Below are positions 43,072 to 51,652 of a stretch of 62,791 bases of DNA, one piece after another (the first letter of the stretch is position 1; each line of letters starts with the position of its first letter). The DNA is from Bacteroidota bacterium (GTDB lineage: Bacteria; Bacteroidota; Bacteroidia; Bacteroidales; Cfx3-03): contig JACAUB010000001.1 of the NCBI GenBank assembly GCA_013390605.1, positions 5,261-68,051 on the forward strand, read 5' to 3'. The position numbers and the translations under genes are program-made. A model generated the notes under the pieces. The model was not told where the DNA came from and did no database searches. It saw only the letters and a program-made list of their open reading frames with translations.

Positions 43072-46000
43072 TTATTTCTCCACCCGAACAGTAACTACAT
43101 CCCAAGCCGGAACTTCGATCTCTCCGTTCAGCTCTTTAATTGTGTCTTCACTCGTATTGCTGAGATAAGTTGCTTTTACTGGCGATGACCAGTTCAGGGT
43201 TGCTTTTTCATCAGCGGAAGACGAGTTGAATAGCGTTACCATTAATGCTTTTCCATCTTCAGAAGGTTTTAAGGCTATCACCACTATATTTTCAGCATCT
43301 ACTGATAACTTTGGAGCTTGAATAGCTGAACCTGTAGCACGGGTAACAATTAATGGTTGTGTTAAGCCAGTTGCAAACTGTGTAGCCTCAACCGGAACCA
43401 GTTTTTTATGAGGTCTTATCGCATAGCGGAAAGTGATAAGCCCTTCCTGATAAGCTCTGTAGTTGGTTTCCCAATGGTTGTTCATTGCCCATGAATAGAG
43501 CTTTTGAGTAGGCTCAATACGTTTGCGCCAGACTGCAGGATTGGTTTGACCACCCAGCATAGTGGCCGTGATACCGCCAACCTGAACAAGTGGAGCATCC
43601 AGTGTTGCCCAGGTAATACCAAAATCGTTGTTTGATACATCAGCCCAGCGCCCAACTTCCAGCCAGTTTTTACATGCGCTGGGTATCTGATCGATTTCCG
43701 GCCTCATTAAACCCAATGGAACATCCAGTTTTATTATGCCATTATCTACATTGAATGGGAATCCAAAGTTTACACTCTCTTTTCCTCCAGTGTTTGCAAA
43801 TGAATAATCGCCAGGTTTTGGGACAATCTGTGCTCTGGTTTTATCAACGGTGTTGCTCATCTCGAAATAATCGAATCCTGCAACCATCTTGATTTCGCGT
43901 GATAATTTTTTACAGCCGGGTGCTTCAGATTCTATCAATAATGAGGCTACAACTGGTCCATTTTCCTTAATGGTAATTCGTGCCTGCCCATTACGTTTTA
44001 GGTTGGATAGCTTGTTTCCGTTTAGAAACAAATAATCGTTTACATATTCTCCTGCAGCCGAATCCACAAAATTGTTGTTAATATCGGCCGCCCGGATGCT
44101 CGAAATAGCACCGATTGAAGGATTGACCTCAACCTTGATTATGCCATTATCTAGCGAAGTCTCGGTGGTTTTAATACGTTCTTTGTTCGTTGTTTTGCCT
44201 GCAGAGATCGTAAAGCGTTTTCCTCCGAAAGAGGGTATGTCTTTAGCCACGAAGACCAACTCGTTGGTAGAAAGTCGTTGAGAAGGAATCACTTTTCCTT
44301 TTTCATCTTTTACTACATTGCCTTCTGTAGATAATGAAGCAGGAACAGTTACAAGATCGGTTCTCGACCATGAGTTTGTATTATATACATCAATAGCATT
44401 GACTTTAGATGAAGTACTGGCTTCAGGTAATGCTTTTTGTAATAGTTCTTGCGATAATTGGTTGGCAATATCAGCGTACGACTTTTTTATATCCCACTGT
44501 TCGGTGGTCTTCTTGCTTTCAGGATTAGTGATACTGCAATCTGCGCCCCACGTATGTTCCGAATAGAGCAATATATGTTGCCATGCCTTTGCAAAATCAG
44601 CAACCGGATAGCCTAAAGGATTAAACATAGTCCATAATGTCTCGGCTTGAGATAGCCGATCCGATGCGTTTCTGTTCATCCCTGTTTCCAATGCTGATGA
44701 TCCTGCTCCATCTTCCCAATAACCTGTCCAGTCGCCTTTTACTACTGGTAATTGATCGCCATATTTCTTTTCGAAGGCACTGAACGCTGTGCTGGTTGAT
44801 GCAATGACGAACTTTGGCCAGTCATATTTGCTGTTCCAGTCTTTTACAAAATCGCAGATCTCGATCTCAGGAACAGCATTGTCTCCATGACCACTCCAAC
44901 GAATATATGCAATGTCGTATGGGTATTTGCGATTTTGTAATTCTTTTGTATAGGATGATACAAAGTCTGAGGAAAGAACAGTGCCATGCGATAATGCATA
45001 TCCTTTGTAAGGAATCCATACCAGTACTTTTTCTTTTCCTGATGGCGATGACCAATAAAAGGGTTTATTCTCCCATTTTACCAGGATATCTCCAATTCTG
45101 TCGAAATAATTGGGGGCAGTAGAAAAATATTTAATACCGGCTTGTGCCATAGCGGTTACGGTTCCCCATGTATTGCCGGGGACGTCGCTCATCATGGCAG
45201 CATCAATTTTAGTATTGCATTTTTTTGAGAGCTCTGTCGAGAATTTGAATAACCGCAATAACTCCTCGGGTCTGCAAAGGCCGGTTAATGTATTTAGATA
45301 CATGCCGTTTAATGCGACGGATCCATCTTTTACTGCCTCTAAAAAGTCAGCACGTTGTTGTTCGTTCATCCTTTGAAGGTACAAATCGGCAGCCCAGGCC
45401 ACCTCTACATTCCAGACAAAACGTGATCCCTCGGGATAATCTTTTGTTTTATGGGCAAAATCGATACCCTCCAGTAAATTATTCACCTGTTTTTTCTCAA
45501 TATTGGTCTGTATCTCTGTATAGCCAATGTCGGTGTGCGAATGTGGTAGAATATAAATGGTCATCTTCTTGACCGGATTTAACACGAACGGTAGGGTTTG
45601 ACTTTTCCCATCTACGATGATTGTGATTTCTTTTTTCTCCGGTGCGGTAACACTTGGGAATGAAATATTAAAATAGTTGATTCCAAAGTTGAGTTTACCA
45701 CTTGCAACAGTTTTTCCTTCACTCGAAATAGCGACATCTACAGGTGATGAAAAATGATCAATCCCTACTTTGAGCTGTTGAAATTGTTTCCCATTAGTTT
45801 CTTTGGTGATTGCCTCTATTGGTGTAAGGGTGATTTTTTCACTGTATCCATAACGGAAGGTCATAAACCAATCACTGCTTGCAGTGGCATCGCCGGTGAT
45901 TTTAATCTTTATCTTGCCGTCAGTATTGAGCAACTTGCGAGGTAGTTGCAGAAACATATAGCCCGATTGATCTTTGATGCCATCGGCTTTTATAAATTTG

Positions 46001-46449
46001 AATTGTAACTCACTATTATCAAGTCCTTTTACGCTCCAGTCACCCGATTTGCCTCCGGCAGGTGTAATAAAGCTGAGCATCTCTCTGTCGTTTACAAACA
46101 GATGATAAGTATGGTCGGCACTTGAACTGCCTGAAGAATACCCTGCTATCCATGCGAACGACACATTCTCTGCCTTTGCCGGAGCCGCTTCGGTTTCCCA
46201 TTCAATAAGTTGAGACTTGTTTTCGCAACGAACCAGTAAGGCGGAATTGGCTTCAGGATGGCAAGAATGATAGTCTATCTTTTCACCTGAAACATCTTTG
46301 CCATAACCATTAATAATTACCGGTGCCTGGATCTCAGCTTTCTGAGGTACGACAGCACTCTTTTTTCGTTGAGCATTGACCTGCCCTGTGATCATAAGCA
46401 CGGCAACCATGAAAGCTCCGGCTAATCTTAATACACGCTGTGAGTTCAT
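43072..46449 (-). CDS. Exported GH38 alpha-mannosidase
   Basis: A 1125-residue enzyme of the GH38 retaining alpha-mannosidase family. A signal-like N-terminus (1-26, ending VNAQ) and an N-terminal region with beta-rich sequence (about 40-290) precede the catalytic barrel. The zinc motif is LPHSHTDIGY (HxHxD) and the nucleophile is probably the Asp of MMSDVPGNTWG. A middle three-helix bundle and C-terminal beta-sandwiches (about 690-1120) follow. The usual HNDPGW is replaced by HTDIGY, typical of a divergent bacterial subgroup. The next gene upstream is the isomerase, 62 bases away, consistent with a mannose-release operon. Confidence 0.92.
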   Translation of the reverse strand: MNSQRVLRLAGAFMVAVLMITGQVNAQRKKSAVVPQKAEIQAPVIINGYGKDVSGEKIDYHSCHPEANSALLVRCENKSQLIEWETEAAPAKAENVSFAWIAGYSSGSSSADHTYHLFVNDREMLSFITPAGGKSGDWSVKGLDNSELQFKFIKADGIKDQSGYMFLQLPRKLLNTDGKIKIKITGDATASSDWFMTFRYGYSEKITLTPIEAITKETNGKQFQQLKVGIDHFSSPVDVAISSEGKTVASGKLNFGINYFNISFPSVTAPEKKEITIIVDGKSQTLPFVLNPVKKMTIYILPHSHTDIGYTEIQTNIEKKQVNNLLEGIDFAHKTKDYPEGSRFVWNVEVAWAADLYLQRMNEQQRADFLEAVKDGSVALNGMYLNTLTGLCRPEELLRLFKFSTELSKKCNTKIDAAMMSDVPGNTWGTVTAMAQAGIKYFSTAPNYFDRIGDILVKWENKPFYWSSPSGKEKVLVWIPYKGYALSHGTVLSSDFVSSYTKELQNRKYPYDIAYIRWSGHGDNAVPEIEICDFVKDWNSKYDWPKFVIASTSTAFSAFEKKYGDQLPVVKGDWTGYWEDGAGSSALETGMNRNASDRLSQAETLWTMFNPLGYPVADFAKAWQHILLYSEHTWGADCSITNPESKKTTEQWDIKKSYADIANQLSQELLQKALPEASTSSKVNAIDVYNTNSWSRTDLVTVPASLSTEGNVVKDEKGKVIPSQRLSTNELVFVAKDIPSFGGKRFTISAGKTTNKERIKTTETSLDNGIIKVEVNPSIGAISSIRAADINNNFVDSAAGEYVNDYLFLNGNKLSNLKRNGQARITIKENGPVVASLLIESEAPGCKKLSREIKMVAGFDYFEMSNTVDKTRAQIVPKPGDYSFANTGGKESVNFGFPFNVDNGIIKLDVPLGLMRPEIDQIPSACKNWLEVGRWADVSNNDFGITWATLDAPLVQVGGITATMLGGQTNPAVWRKRIEPTQKLYSWAMNNHWETNYRAYQEGLITFRYAIRPHKKLVPVEATQFATGLTQPLIVTRATGSAIQAPKLSVDAENIVVIALKPSEDGKALMVTLFNSSSADEKATLNWSSPVKATYLSNTSEDTIKELNGEIEVPAWDVVTVRVEK

Positions 46450-46511
46450 AAATTTGGCTTTATATTGAATTGAGTGATTTGATATAATTGCATTTCAAAT
46501 TAAAATTCAGT

Positions 46512-48329
46512 TTAAATGGCATTGGCTTTTACAAACGATGTCACTACTCTGGCGGTTGTGGTTCCCAGATTGGTTAGTTTAAATCGTTTGGCAGCGGCCG
46601 GTACTACAAAGGTTTCAGCATAATTAAACACCTGCTTCATCCCATTTTGTGTTTCCAGCATAACTTGTTCTCCCTCCACAAGCATCATTATTTGACATGA
46701 ATCATTGGTATTTATAAAGACAGAAGTCTCAAAATCATATCGGTGAACATCATAAAAATGGTTGGGATGTGTGGGCTGGTGTATTAATTTCCAGTCTTCA
46801 CCCTCATCCAGTAAAACAGGTTTTGAGATAAAATTCTCTTTTACAATTGCTCCCTTTCTACTGAAGTCAAGGTTCTCAAAAGCTCGTTTGATATTTAGTG
46901 TACGGGGTTTCCCATCCAGATCCATGCGAAGCCAATCGTACATTTTAAAGGTGAAGATGTAGGGAGTGTTGCTGATCTCGAGCACCATTGTGTTCTTTCC
47001 AGAGCCATGTACTGTCCCTGCCGGAATCAGAAAGAGATCGAATTTCGAAGCAGAATGTGTCTGTACAAATTTTTCTATCTCAACCGGGGTAGCATTTTCA
47101 GCACTCTCCTCTAATATTGCCTTAAATTCATCAGGTTGAATCGATTCCTGAAATCCGAGATAGACCCTGGCATCCTTTTCGGCATCGAGAATATAGTATG
47201 TCTCATCTTGCGTAAAGGTCTCTCCAAATTCCTTTTTGATATAATCTGTCGTTGGGTGACATTGTACCGATAGATTGCCTCCATCAAAGGTGTCGAGAAA
47301 GTCGAACCGGATTGGAAATTCAAAACCAAATCGTTTAGCGGCAGCACCAATTACCGCTTTGTTATTATGAAACATCAGAAAGTCGAACGATACCTCTAAC
47401 AAACTATGTTCATAAGAAAAGAGTAACCCATTTTCGGGGACAATCAGCTCAAATGACCATGCGTAGTTCGGTACATTTTTAGGCAATGCATTGATATGTT
47501 CTTTCATCCATTGTCCTCCCCACGATCCCGGTTCGAACCATGGGCGTACCCTGAAGAAATTGCAGGCCATCGCTTCGAGCGAAGCTCTGAATGAATCACC
47601 CGACATCATGGTTGGTTCCCCCGGACGCTGACTATCAACGATAAGATCTATCTTAGGAAGTGTTTTTTGTTTGTGATTGTTTAATACAATCCAGTCGACA
47701 AAGTAGAACCGTTTATACATCTCCTTGTTTGATCCAGCCACCGTTGCGCCAAGATTTATTGCGCTACCACCTCGCATTCTGAATTGGAGTTCGTTTTTTG
47801 GCAGGTCAATATAAACCGTATATGCGTTTGGTGCTGCCAATGCTGCACCGCAACCCATAATGATGAAGATATTTTTAGTTGAAGGAATTACATTTAACGA
47901 TCCCGGAAACGGTTTATCAAAAAAATCAGACAGCTCCAGTGTGCAGCGGGTGCCAAAAAGCGGATCGTCACCACCCAGAAAAGGAGCAATCAGTTCATCG
48001 ATTTCTGCAGAGGGTTTTAGTGAATCAGAAGTGTTGTGCCAGATAATCTGCTTTCCGGATGAGGTGATTCTTTTCTCAATCTCCTTTTTTAATTCATCAA
48101 AGAAAACACCCACATAACCATCAATGGCAATGATCGGGTGATTCATGATGATTTGAGTCAATGCATCATAACCTGTTTTTATTTCTCCGGATGCCGGAAA
48201 AGTCGGATAGATATCATACTCCTTCCCTGTAGAAGGGCTTGACTGAGATGGTATTAAATATTGTTCTGTTTTCCTCCATTGATCAGAACCTGAATTTTTT
48301 ATCGCGAAGGATGTTTTCTTCGTAGTCAT
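46512..48329 (-). CDS. Class I mannose-6-phosphate isomerase fused to a degenerate kinase-like domain
   Basis: The C-terminal half (about 255-605) is a type I phosphomannose isomerase, interconverting mannose 6-phosphate and fructose 6-phosphate. Its zinc ligands are all visible: Gln and His in LSVQCHPT, Glu in QDETYYIL and His in PAGTVHGSG. The first about 250 residues resemble a P-loop nucleoside or sugar kinase fold. Where Walker A (GxxGxGKT) should be, the sequence is IDGYVGVFFDEL (69-80), so ATP binding of the usual kind is unlikely. Length is 605 against about 300-400 for ordinary enzymes. It lies between GH38 and the GntR gene. Confidence 0.85.
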   Translation of the reverse strand: MTTKKTSFAIKNSGSDQWRKTEQYLIPSQSSPSTGKEYDIYPTFPASGEIKTGYDALTQIIMNHPIIAIDGYVGVFFDELKKEIEKRITSSGKQIIWHNTSDSLKPSAEIDELIAPFLGGDDPLFGTRCTLELSDFFDKPFPGSLNVIPSTKNIFIIMGCGAALAAPNAYTVYIDLPKNELQFRMRGGSAINLGATVAGSNKEMYKRFYFVDWIVLNNHKQKTLPKIDLIVDSQRPGEPTMMSGDSFRASLEAMACNFFRVRPWFEPGSWGGQWMKEHINALPKNVPNYAWSFELIVPENGLLFSYEHSLLEVSFDFLMFHNNKAVIGAAAKRFGFEFPIRFDFLDTFDGGNLSVQCHPTTDYIKKEFGETFTQDETYYILDAEKDARVYLGFQESIQPDEFKAILEESAENATPVEIEKFVQTHSASKFDLFLIPAGTVHGSGKNTMVLEISNTPYIFTFKMYDWLRMDLDGKPRTLNIKRAFENLDFSRKGAIVKENFISKPVLLDEGEDWKLIHQPTHPNHFYDVHRYDFETSVFINTNDSCQIMMLVEGEQVMLETQNGMKQVFNYAETFVVPAAAKRFKLTNLGTTTARVVTSFVKANAI

Positions 48330-48343
48330 TTAGTTTGTTTAAA

Positions 48344-48354
48344 TGTATGAACAA
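48344..48354. promoter_or_regulatory. Candidate GntR operator before the isomerase gene
   Basis: TGTATGAACAA contains GT-N4-AC, the core of HutC-subfamily operators. The identical 11-mer occurs in front of the GntR gene at 49139. TAGTTTGT also precedes it (48331-48338), as at the other site. It lies 15 bases upstream of the isomerase ATG. Confidence 0.5.
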
Positions 48355-48386
48355 ATAGGAATTTAAAAAAAACTAAGGGCGAACCC

Positions 48387-49115
48387 CTAGCGATGAATAT
48401 CGATTAGATAAGTAAACTTATCGGCACGATAATAACAGATGTTGTATTCAATAATACGTTCGCCCGGATCGTAAACCTTGCGGACACGTTTTAAAATAGG
48501 CTCTCCTTTTTTAATTTCGAGGCGAAGTGCAATATCTTTTGGAGCCGACTGTGCACTAATCTCTTCACGTGAGATGGCTGGTATGGTGGCAAAGTCGTGT
48601 TCGAGCATTTCATTGAGTGGGCGGGTGTAATCTTCTTGTCCGGTTAGTCCTATGCGTGGATGGAAGTAGGAGATAAATTGAACCATGGGACCATCTTTCA
48701 TACCACGCAGACGTTCAAGCTTTACAATCTGGGTTCCCGGTTTTATGGAAAATATCTGGGCAATCAATTCATCAGCAGGTACTTTGCTCACATGGATGTC
48801 GAAATTAGTAAAGGGAATTCCCTTCTCGTTCATCTCTTGCGTAAAACTGGGCCAGTCGGTCAAACGTGTATTCACACTACGTGAAGCTACTCGTGTACCA
48901 ATACCTTTTTTTCTTACCAGTAATCCTTCAAACATCAGTTTGTGCATGGCCTGGCGGAGTGTATTTCTGGAAATCCCCAACTTTTTAGCCAGGTCTATTT
49001 CGTTTGGAAGTAGTTTCCCTTCAACATACTCCTCTTCAATAATCATATTTCTGAGTAATTGCTCAACTTGAGCATGCAATGGTAAAGCACTATTATGATC
49101 GATAGAAAACTCCAT
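48387..49115 (-). CDS. GntR-family (HutC-type) regulator with UTRA domain
   Basis: A 242-residue repressor. The winged helix-turn-helix (about 8-75) has LPNEIDLAKKLGISRNTLRQAMHKLMFEGLLVRKKGIGT. The UTRA effector domain (about 95-238) ends in IIEYNICYYRADKFTYLIDIHR. UTRA domains usually bind a phosphorylated sugar; mannose 6-phosphate or a related intermediate is the likely inducer, given the isomerase and mannosidases it heads. The operator-like GT-N4-AC site precedes both this gene and the isomerase gene. Confidence 0.92.
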   Translation of the reverse strand: MEFSIDHNSALPLHAQVEQLLRNMIIEEEYVEGKLLPNEIDLAKKLGISRNTLRQAMHKLMFEGLLVRKKGIGTRVASRSVNTRLTDWPSFTQEMNEKGIPFTNFDIHVSKVPADELIAQIFSIKPGTQIVKLERLRGMKDGPMVQFISYFHPRIGLTGQEDYTRPLNEMLEHDFATIPAISREEISAQSAPKDIALRLEIKKGEPILKRVRKVYDPGERIIEYNICYYRADKFTYLIDIHR

Positions 49116-49135
49116 GACTTAAAAAATAATTACTA

Positions 49136-49167
49136 GTTTGTATGAACAAGAATACAAATATACAAAC
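49136..49167. promoter_or_regulatory. Candidate GntR operator cluster before the regulator gene
   Basis: TTGTATGAACAA (palindromic TTGT-N4-ACAA) is accompanied by half-sites GTTTGTAT (49136-49143), ATACAAAT (49152-49159) and ATACAAAC (49160-49167). The cluster starts 21 bases upstream of the regulator ATG and suggests autoregulation. Confidence 0.5.
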
Positions 49168-49289
49168 AAGTTCTGTCGAATTCCTAGCGTATCGATTTAT
49201 TTATCGTTAATAAACGATAAAATTCAGCGAAATATTTGCAGGGTGTATATATTTTCTACATTGTAGATTAACGGCAATAGAAATTATTT

Positions 49290-49297
49290 TACATTTG
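49290..49297 (+). promoter_or_regulatory. -7 box of the thiamin operon
   Basis: TACATTTG fits TAnnTTTG. No -33 TTG is at the usual distance. Transcription would begin at about 49304, at the first base of the riboswitch region. Confidence 0.5.
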
Positions 49298-49305
49298 CAA
49301 TGTCA

Positions 49306-49382
49306 CTGTTGGGGGTGCTCGAGTTATTCGGGCTGAGATAATACCCTGGAACCTGAGATGTGTAATAACAGCGTAGGAAAAC
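49306..49382 (+). promoter_or_regulatory. TPP riboswitch (thi box)
   Basis: All core segments are in order: GGGGGTGC at P2, GGGCTGAGATAATACCC with the CUGAGA pyrimidine-sensor loop, then GGAACCTGA and the closing TAATAACAGCGTAGGAAA. The 3' helix carries GTGTAATAAC in place of the more usual GGGTAAT, which is tolerated. It controls the four-gene thiamin operon by the terminator that follows. Confidence 0.95.
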
Positions 49383-49422
49383 GGTTTTTCTGTTTCGAAA
49401 TAAAATGAACTATTTCAAATAC

Positions 49423-49456
49423 AAGCCGCTTCGTTCGCTACGAAACGGCTTTTTTA
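49423..49456 (+). terminator. Riboswitch-controlled terminator upstream of thiM
   Basis: AAGCCGCTTCGT pairs with ACGAAACGGCTT (one mismatch) around TCGCT and continues into a run of T. It stands 40 bases after the aptamer and 68 bases before thiM, consistent with transcriptional attenuation. Confidence 0.85.
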
Positions 49457-49523
49457 TTTTATAAAATACATGAACAAAACCCGTGAACCCTCGATAATTG
49501 TACTTAATAAAAACTAATTACTT

Positions 49524-50339
49524 ATGACAACAAAAGAGGAATTGATTAATGATTTGAAACTGGTACGCGAGCAATCTCCACTCGTACATAATATTACCAA
49601 TTATGTGGTAATGAACAATACGGCCAATGCATTACTTGCTGTTGGAGCCTCACCTGTAATGGCCCATTCGGTTGATGAGGTGGAAGACATGGTAAAGATT
49701 GCTTCATCGTTAGTCATAAATATCGGCACGCTCAGTAAAAAGTGGGTTAAGGCCATGTTGCTGGCAAACAAAGCAGCACATAAAAGAGGAATTCCGGTAG
49801 TGCTTGATCCGGTAGGGGCAGGTGCAACGCCATACAGAAATGAAGTCTGTGCTAAGATCATGGAAGAAAATTGTCCTAAGATCATTCGTGGAAATGCATC
49901 CGAGATACTTTCACTATCACTTCCAACTGCAAATACTAAGGGTGTCGAGAGTCTTGATAAAGCTGAGGATACGATTGAATTTGCCAAAGATTTGGCTAAT
50001 AATTATAATTCCATTATCGTTATAAGCGGCGCAGTCGATTTTATCACTGATGGTAAATGTGTAGAAAAGATTAAAGGTGGTTCGCCCTTAATGGCAAAAG
50101 TTACGGGTATGGGATGTACTGCTACCGCTATTATTGGCGCTTTTGCTGCTATTAATCCCGACCCTTTTAAGGCCGCGATGCATGCGATGATGGTGATGAA
50201 AATTGCCGGCGAAATAGCTGCTGAGACAGCAAAAGGTCCTGGTTCTATGCAGCTTCAGTTTCTTGATGTGCTCTATAACCTCACCGAAGAAGATCTCGTC
50301 AATCATTTTCAGGAAGTATCATGGATACCTTCGATCTAA
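49524..50339 (+). CDS. thiM: Hydroxyethylthiazole kinase
   Basis: ThiM phosphorylates 4-methyl-5-hydroxyethyl-thiazole for thiamin salvage. Ribokinase-like motifs are present: the substrate region HNITNYVVMNNTANALLAVGASPVMAHS, VVLDPVGAGATPYR, IIRGNASEI and the anion hole/catalytic VTGMGCTATAIIGAF, where the Cys is a known ThiM active-site residue. Length is 271 residues. thiE overlaps its end by 19 bases, so the two are translationally coupled. Confidence 0.95.
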   Translation: MTTKEELINDLKLVREQSPLVHNITNYVVMNNTANALLAVGASPVMAHSVDEVEDMVKIASSLVINIGTLSKKWVKAMLLANKAAHKRGIPVVLDPVGAGATPYRNEVCAKIMEENCPKIIRGNASEILSLSLPTANTKGVESLDKAEDTIEFAKDLANNYNSIIVISGAVDFITDGKCVEKIKGGSPLMAKVTGMGCTATAIIGAFAAINPDPFKAAMHAMMVMKIAGEIAAETAKGPGSMQLQFLDVLYNLTEEDLVNHFQEVSWIPSI

Positions 50340-50947
50340 GCCTCTACCTTGTAACCGATCAATCACTCTCGAAAGGACGGTCGGTTGAATGGATTGTAGA
50401 GCAAGCTGTAATGGGTGGGGTTACTATGGTGCAACTAAGGGAGAAAAATATCTCTACCCTCGATTTTCTCAACAAAGCCATTGCCTTGAAAAAATTGCTC
50501 TCGCTTTATGGTATTCCACTCATCATTAACGACCGTCTGGATATTGCATTGGCATCTGATGCCGATGGTCTCCATATCGGGCAAAGCGATATGCCCTATC
50601 AAATAGCCAGGGAGATTCTGGGGTATGATAAAATTATCGGACTTTCGGTTGAGACTATAACACAGGCTGAGGAGGCAAATTTGTTGGATGTCGATTATAT
50701 CGGCCTCTCGCCCGTTTTTTCTACCAATACCAAGACGGATATCAACACACCTTTGGGATTGGAAGGAATTGCCACTATCGCTTCCTTCTCGCACCATCCC
50801 ATGGTAGCCATCGGTGGTATCAACGTAGAGAATACCCCTGAAATTATAAAAGCAGGTGCACATGGTGTGGCTGTGGTATCGGCAATTGTATCAGCCGACA
50901 ATGTTAAGACTGCTGCACAACAGTTAAAAAGAGTCATTCAATTTTAA
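50321..50947 (+). CDS. thiE: Thiamin phosphate synthase
   Basis: ThiE couples HMP diphosphate and thiazole phosphate to thiamin monophosphate. The TIM-barrel motifs are all seen: VTDQSLSKG, VTMVQLREKN, PLIINDRLDIALASDADGLHIGQSDMP, IIGLSVET, DYIGLSPVFSTNTKTD and VAIGGINVEN with GVAVVSAI. Length is 208 residues. It sits after thiM and before tenA in the operon. Confidence 0.95.
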   Translation: MDTFDLSLYLVTDQSLSKGRSVEWIVEQAVMGGVTMVQLREKNISTLDFLNKAIALKKLLSLYGIPLIINDRLDIALASDADGLHIGQSDMPYQIAREILGYDKIIGLSVETITQAEEANLLDVDYIGLSPVFSTNTKTDINTPLGLEGIATIASFSHHPMVAIGGINVENTPEIIKAGAHGVAVVSAIVSADNVKTAAQQLKRVIQF

Positions 50948-50965
50948 TCCATTAAAAAGAAAAAT

Positions 50966-51619
50966 ATGCGTTGGACACAACAGGTTTGGCAATCTTCAGA
51001 TTCGCTATACCAGCAGATTATTGACCAACCCTTTATCCATTGCTTGATGGATGGAACGTTGGAGATTGAAAAGTTTGCGTTCTATATTCAACAGGATGCG
51101 TTGTATCTTGCCGAGTATAGAAAGGCTTTAGCACTCATCGCTTCTCGTCTGGAGCGTTCAGACGAGTCGATGGCTTTTTTAGGCTTTGCACAAGATACTG
51201 TATTCGTTGAAAATGCCCTGCACGAATCGTTCATCAAAGAATTTGCAGTTGGCACTTCAGTTTCGGTCTCTCCAACCTGTATGCTTTATGCGCAATATCT
51301 GTTGGCTCAAACCAGTTTCAAATCGGTGGAGGTCGCCGTAGCGAGTGTGCTTCCCTGTTTCACCGTCTATAAGGAGGTTGGTGATTATATCCTGGCTAAT
51401 CAGCCTAAAACCCAAAACCGTTATCAGGAGTGGATTAACACCTATGCCGGTGAAGAGTTTGTAAAAGCCGTTAAGATTGCAGAGGAAATTGCAGACAGAC
51501 TGGCCGAAAATGCCACACCTCAATGTCGGATAGAAATGGAGCAAGCTTATCAGACTGCTGTTAAGATGGAGTGGATGTTTTGGGATAGTGCCTGGCGACT
51601 TGAGCAGTGGCCTTTGTAG
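50966..51619 (+). CDS. tenA: Aminopyrimidine aminohydrolase / thiaminase II
   Basis: TenA hydrolyses aminopyrimidine products of thiamin breakdown to HMP. It is an all-helical 217-residue protein. Active-site features include FAFYIQQDALYLAEY, the catalytic Cys in SVLPCFTVYKEVGDYI, WINTYAGEEF and the C-terminal acidic helix with WMFWDSAW. Its place with thiM, thiE and thiD argues for a salvage role. It begins 18 bases after thiE. Confidence 0.93.
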   Translation: MRWTQQVWQSSDSLYQQIIDQPFIHCLMDGTLEIEKFAFYIQQDALYLAEYRKALALIASRLERSDESMAFLGFAQDTVFVENALHESFIKEFAVGTSVSVSPTCMLYAQYLLAQTSFKSVEVAVASVLPCFTVYKEVGDYILANQPKTQNRYQEWINTYAGEEFVKAVKIAEEIADRLAENATPQCRIEMEQAYQTAVKMEWMFWDSAWRLEQWPL

Positions 51620-51652
51620 AAGTGATGTGATAACCTATTAAAAGATACAACG

